Origin: an uncultured Clostridia bacterium
GTDB lineage: Bacteria; Bacillota; Clostridia; Christensenellales; CAG-314
Assembly: GCA_934281515.1 (NCBI GenBank)
Contig: CAKQXG010000096.1
Span: 1-7,672, forward strand
DNA length: 7,672 nt
Reading direction: 5' to 3'
Notes under the pieces: generated by a model
Database searches by the model: none
What the model saw: the letters and a program-made list of their open reading frames with translations, nothing else
Told to the model about the DNA's origin: nothing
Position numbers and translations under genes: made by a program
Shown here: positions 5,911 to 7,672 of the stretch, in pieces
Numbering within the stretch: position 1 is the first letter of the stretch
Layout: every line of letters starts with the position of its first letter

Positions 5911-6624
5911 TTACAAATTCAAATTTCGTTCCATTTCTTCTTTCAGTGAGCGACTGCACAGTATCAACACCAGCAGCAGATTGAGTAACGCTGCAAAAAA
6001 GCTTACAAAAGCGATGTGCGTGACGGCTTTTACTCCCCACAACGGTGAGATCCAGAACAGTATTTGCGGACAAATGGCAAATATCGTCACAAAAATCAGC
6101 GTGGAAAACAGTTGTTTGTTGGTGCGCCTTTCAAAGATGATCAGGAAGTCCAATGCCACGATGCATCCGTCGTAGACAAACGGCAGAACATATTCGGGGG
6201 TAAACCAGGCAAATTTCCAGTCAAGCACGCCAAATTCTACCGCAATGGCGGCTGCCGTCACAAGCCAGATGTTTCGCCGCATAATGGCAACAAACTTCAT
6301 TTTGTTGTTGATGGGGGACATCACGCCGAATATTGCCAACATCACGCCCACACCGACATACAATGCCCAATGTTCGTTAGGGGTCAACAGAATGTTCAGC
6401 GCGACAGATATTGCCAACAACACAAGCAAAATCTTGTTAAATTTGTGTTTGAAGAAAGGTACATAAGTTACTTCTTGCAACTTTGGGTACACAACGGCGT
6501 TGTCGACAGGCGCATAAGCGGTGCAATTGTCGTTGTTGTTTGCAGGGTCGAGATACGCGCCGCACAGCGGACAGTTGTCCAATTGATGCTGTACGTTTAC
6601 TTTGCATTTCGGACAGTATTTCAT
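5911..6624 (-). CDS. Polytopic membrane protein with N-terminal zinc ribbon (DUF6320-like)
   Basis: The 237-residue product starts MKYCPKCKVNV and carries Cys4, Cys7, Cys18 and Cys21, a compact zinc ribbon of the kind often seen at the start of membrane proteins in Clostridia. A polar linker follows (about 25-60), then six predicted transmembrane helices near 64-81, 86-103, 117-135, 146-165, 172-193 and 201-223, and a short charged C-terminus. The arrangement resembles the DUF6320 family, whose function is unknown; that name is from memory and was not searched. The ATG at 6624 is chosen because GGAGG lies seven bases before it and because it overlaps the stop codon of the upstream acyltransferase gene (ATGA), a sign of translational coupling. 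The in-frame ATG at 6639 would place the ribosome site inside the gene. An intrinsic terminator follows. The likely role is partner or membrane platform of the acyltransferase, which is inference. Confidence 0.88.
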   Translation of the reverse strand: MKYCPKCKVNVQHQLDNCPLCGAYLDPANNNDNCTAYAPVDNAVVYPKLQEVTYVPFFKHKFNKILLVLLAISVALNILLTPNEHWALYVGVGVMLAIFGVMSPINNKMKFVAIMRRNIWLVTAAAIAVEFGVLDWKFAWFTPEYVLPFVYDGCIVALDFLIIFERRTNKQLFSTLIFVTIFAICPQILFWISPLWGVKAVTHIAFVSFFAALLNLLLVLILCSRSLKEEMERNLNL

Positions 6625-7672
6625 TCGGCGTCCTCCCATATGTCGCTCTCTACCGCAACGTCAATGCCGAGATCTGCAAGCTTGCGGAAGAAGTACATTT
6701 CGCAGTCGTGCTCCACAAACGGGTTTGTCACGCTGACAACGCACCTGTCGTTGTAGGTTGCCACGGCGAAGTTGTTTGTTTTGCGCGCAGGTTTGCCAAG
6801 CATAAAGTCGTAGCGCAACACAAGGTCGGCAAACTCGGCAGGTGCCTTTACCATGCCAAGATTGCTCAACGTACTGCAATTGACAATGCCGTCGCCGCGC
6901 CCTGCAACAATGCATCCGAGCACAAAACGTTTTACGGCAAGCGGTACGATTTTCAGTAGCGGACTGTTGCCGTTGTTGTAGTTAAAGCTGACCATGCCGC
7001 GGAAATAGTCGTCGGTCATTTGTTCGGCGGTCTGCGCTTTGATGTCCGCAATCACTTCGTCAATGTCGGTTTGCCCGTTATATTGGTAAAAGATGTAACT
7101 GCTGAAATTGCGTATTGTCTGCACATTGTATATTTTGCGCAGGTTTACGGGTATCAGCACGCGTATCGGCGGCGTTTCGGGCGAGTTGGTTACGGCGGCA
7201 AGCCTGCCCAGTGCAAGCAGTTGTACCGCACCCAAAAACTCCGTCACGGTAGCGTTGTGCGCATGTGCGACTTCGGTAAGCTGTTTTGCGCTCATCGTGC
7301 CGCGTACGGTGACATACTTGCGATTGTTCAGCAATGTGCCGTTGATTATTTTGCTTTTGTACACCTTGGGACAGGGCGGCGGATTTTTTTTGACGGCGAC
7401 ATTGGCAAAGTTGTCGCGGATTTCCTCCAGACTCGGCATATCGCGGTAGTCGAAGCAATTGGTGGTGTCGGCAATCTCTATGCCTTTGCGTTGGAAGTAT
7501 CTGCGCAACAGGCTGTTAAGAAAGATTATGCCGCCTGTACCATCTGTTGCCGAGTGAAAAAACTCCACCGAAATTTGGTTGCCGATGTAATTGATACGTA
7601 TCTGACTACGTTTGTTGTCTACCTTGATCGGGCGCCCCGGTACTTTGGTTTGCGGTTTGACAAGTATGGGTA
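6621..7672 (-). CDS. Condensation-fold acyltransferase, alcohol acetyltransferase-like (N-terminus beyond window edge)
   Basis: The frame is open from the right edge to the stop at 6621, giving 349 residues; the N-terminal part, perhaps 80-100 residues for this family, is missing. Counting from the edge, His39-Ser-Ala-Thr-Asp43-Gly44 is the HxxxDG active-site motif of CoA-dependent acyltransferases with the chloramphenicol acetyltransferase/NRPS condensation fold, in which His is the general base. Further family-like blocks are PVNLRKI (about 174-180), RNFSSYI (about 187-193) and SNLG (269-272) followed by a YDFMLG segment. This pattern is typical of proteins annotated alcohol acetyltransferase in Clostridia. 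No DFGWG motif is present, so it is not a BAHD enzyme. The enzyme probably transfers an acyl group to an alcohol or amine; donor and acceptor cannot be told. The GTG at 7568 is not the start, because it lies four codons before the catalytic His and conserved sequence continues upstream. The downstream zinc-ribbon membrane protein overlaps by four bases. Confidence 0.88.
   Translation of the reverse strand, partial: PILVKPQTKVPGRPIKVDNKRSQIRINYIGNQISVEFFHSATDGTGGIIFLNSLLRRYFQRKGIEIADTTNCFDYRDMPSLEEIRDNFANVAVKKNPPPCPKVYKSKIINGTLLNNRKYVTVRGTMSAKQLTEVAHAHNATVTEFLGAVQLLALGRLAAVTNSPETPPIRVLIPVNLRKIYNVQTIRNFSSYIFYQYNGQTDIDEVIADIKAQTAEQMTDDYFRGMVSFNYNNGNSPLLKIVPLAVKRFVLGCIVAGRGDGIVNCSTLSNLGMVKAPAEFADLVLRYDFMLGKPARKTNNFAVATYNDRCVVSVTNPFVEHDCEMYFFRKLADLGIDVAVESDIWEDAE
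6632..6636 (-). promoter_or_regulatory. Ribosome binding site inside the end of the acyltransferase gene
   Basis: GGAGG on the minus strand lies within the last codons of the acyltransferase gene (Trp-Glu-Asp), seven bases before the ATG at 6624. It fixes the start of the downstream membrane protein and supports coupled translation of the pair. Confidence 0.8.

Noticed and set aside
6064..6756. A 230-codon + strand open frame opposite the minus-strand pair
   Set aside because: It runs across the overlap of two well-supported minus-strand genes, and its His/Arg/Cys-rich translation has no domain signature.
7078..7458. A 126-codon minus-strand frame inside the acyltransferase gene
   Set aside because: It is an alternative frame of the conserved acyltransferase sequence, with Gln/Arg-rich composition typical of shifted frames.

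Overview
The window looks like a chromosomal piece of a low-to-mid GC Gram-positive bacterium, most likely a Clostridia-type member of the Bacillota. The grounds are the smc-ftsY neighbourhood, a MazF that closely resembles the EndoA type of Bacillus, canonical GGAGG ribosome binding sites, and an acyltransferase/zinc-ribbon membrane protein pair of a kind I associate with gut Clostridia. This placement is an inference from gene content; no rRNA or other taxonomic marker is present.

Layout. Positions 2-2776 (+) carry the C-terminal four-fifths or so of the chromosome condensation protein SMC, cut by the left edge. A 183-base gap containing several inverted repeats leads to ftsY (2960-3853, +), the SRP receptor GTPase, which ends at a strong intrinsic terminator (3870-3916). 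The next gap (about 260 bases) holds inverted and direct repeats of unknown role. A lone mazF-type endoribonuclease gene follows (4117-4464, +), with no antitoxin gene beside it and with its stop codon inside its own terminator hairpin. Positions 4477-4587 show no recognisable feature. A good extended -10 promoter (4588-4616) and a small leader hairpin then precede an unrecognised membrane-anchored protein with a split zinc ribbon (4670-5740, +).

The right third is on the minus strand. A coupled two-gene unit reads leftward from beyond the right edge: a condensation-fold acyltransferase of the alcohol acetyltransferase-like type (6621-7672, N-terminus outside the window), then a six-helix membrane protein with an N-terminal zinc ribbon (5911-6624). 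The two overlap by ATGA. The convergent junction (5741-5910) carries one terminator for each direction plus a third hairpin.

How the genes work together: smc and ftsY are housekeeping genes commonly linked in this phylum, though SMC organises DNA and FtsY targets membrane proteins. The MazF and zinc-ribbon protein genes are separately transcribed additions. The minus-strand pair probably acts as a unit at the membrane, perhaps moving an acyl group to an unidentified acceptor. No mobile element, CRISPR array, tRNA or rRNA was seen. The least explained content is the zinc-ribbon membrane protein, the acyltransferase pair, and the structured non-coding gaps before ftsY and mazF.
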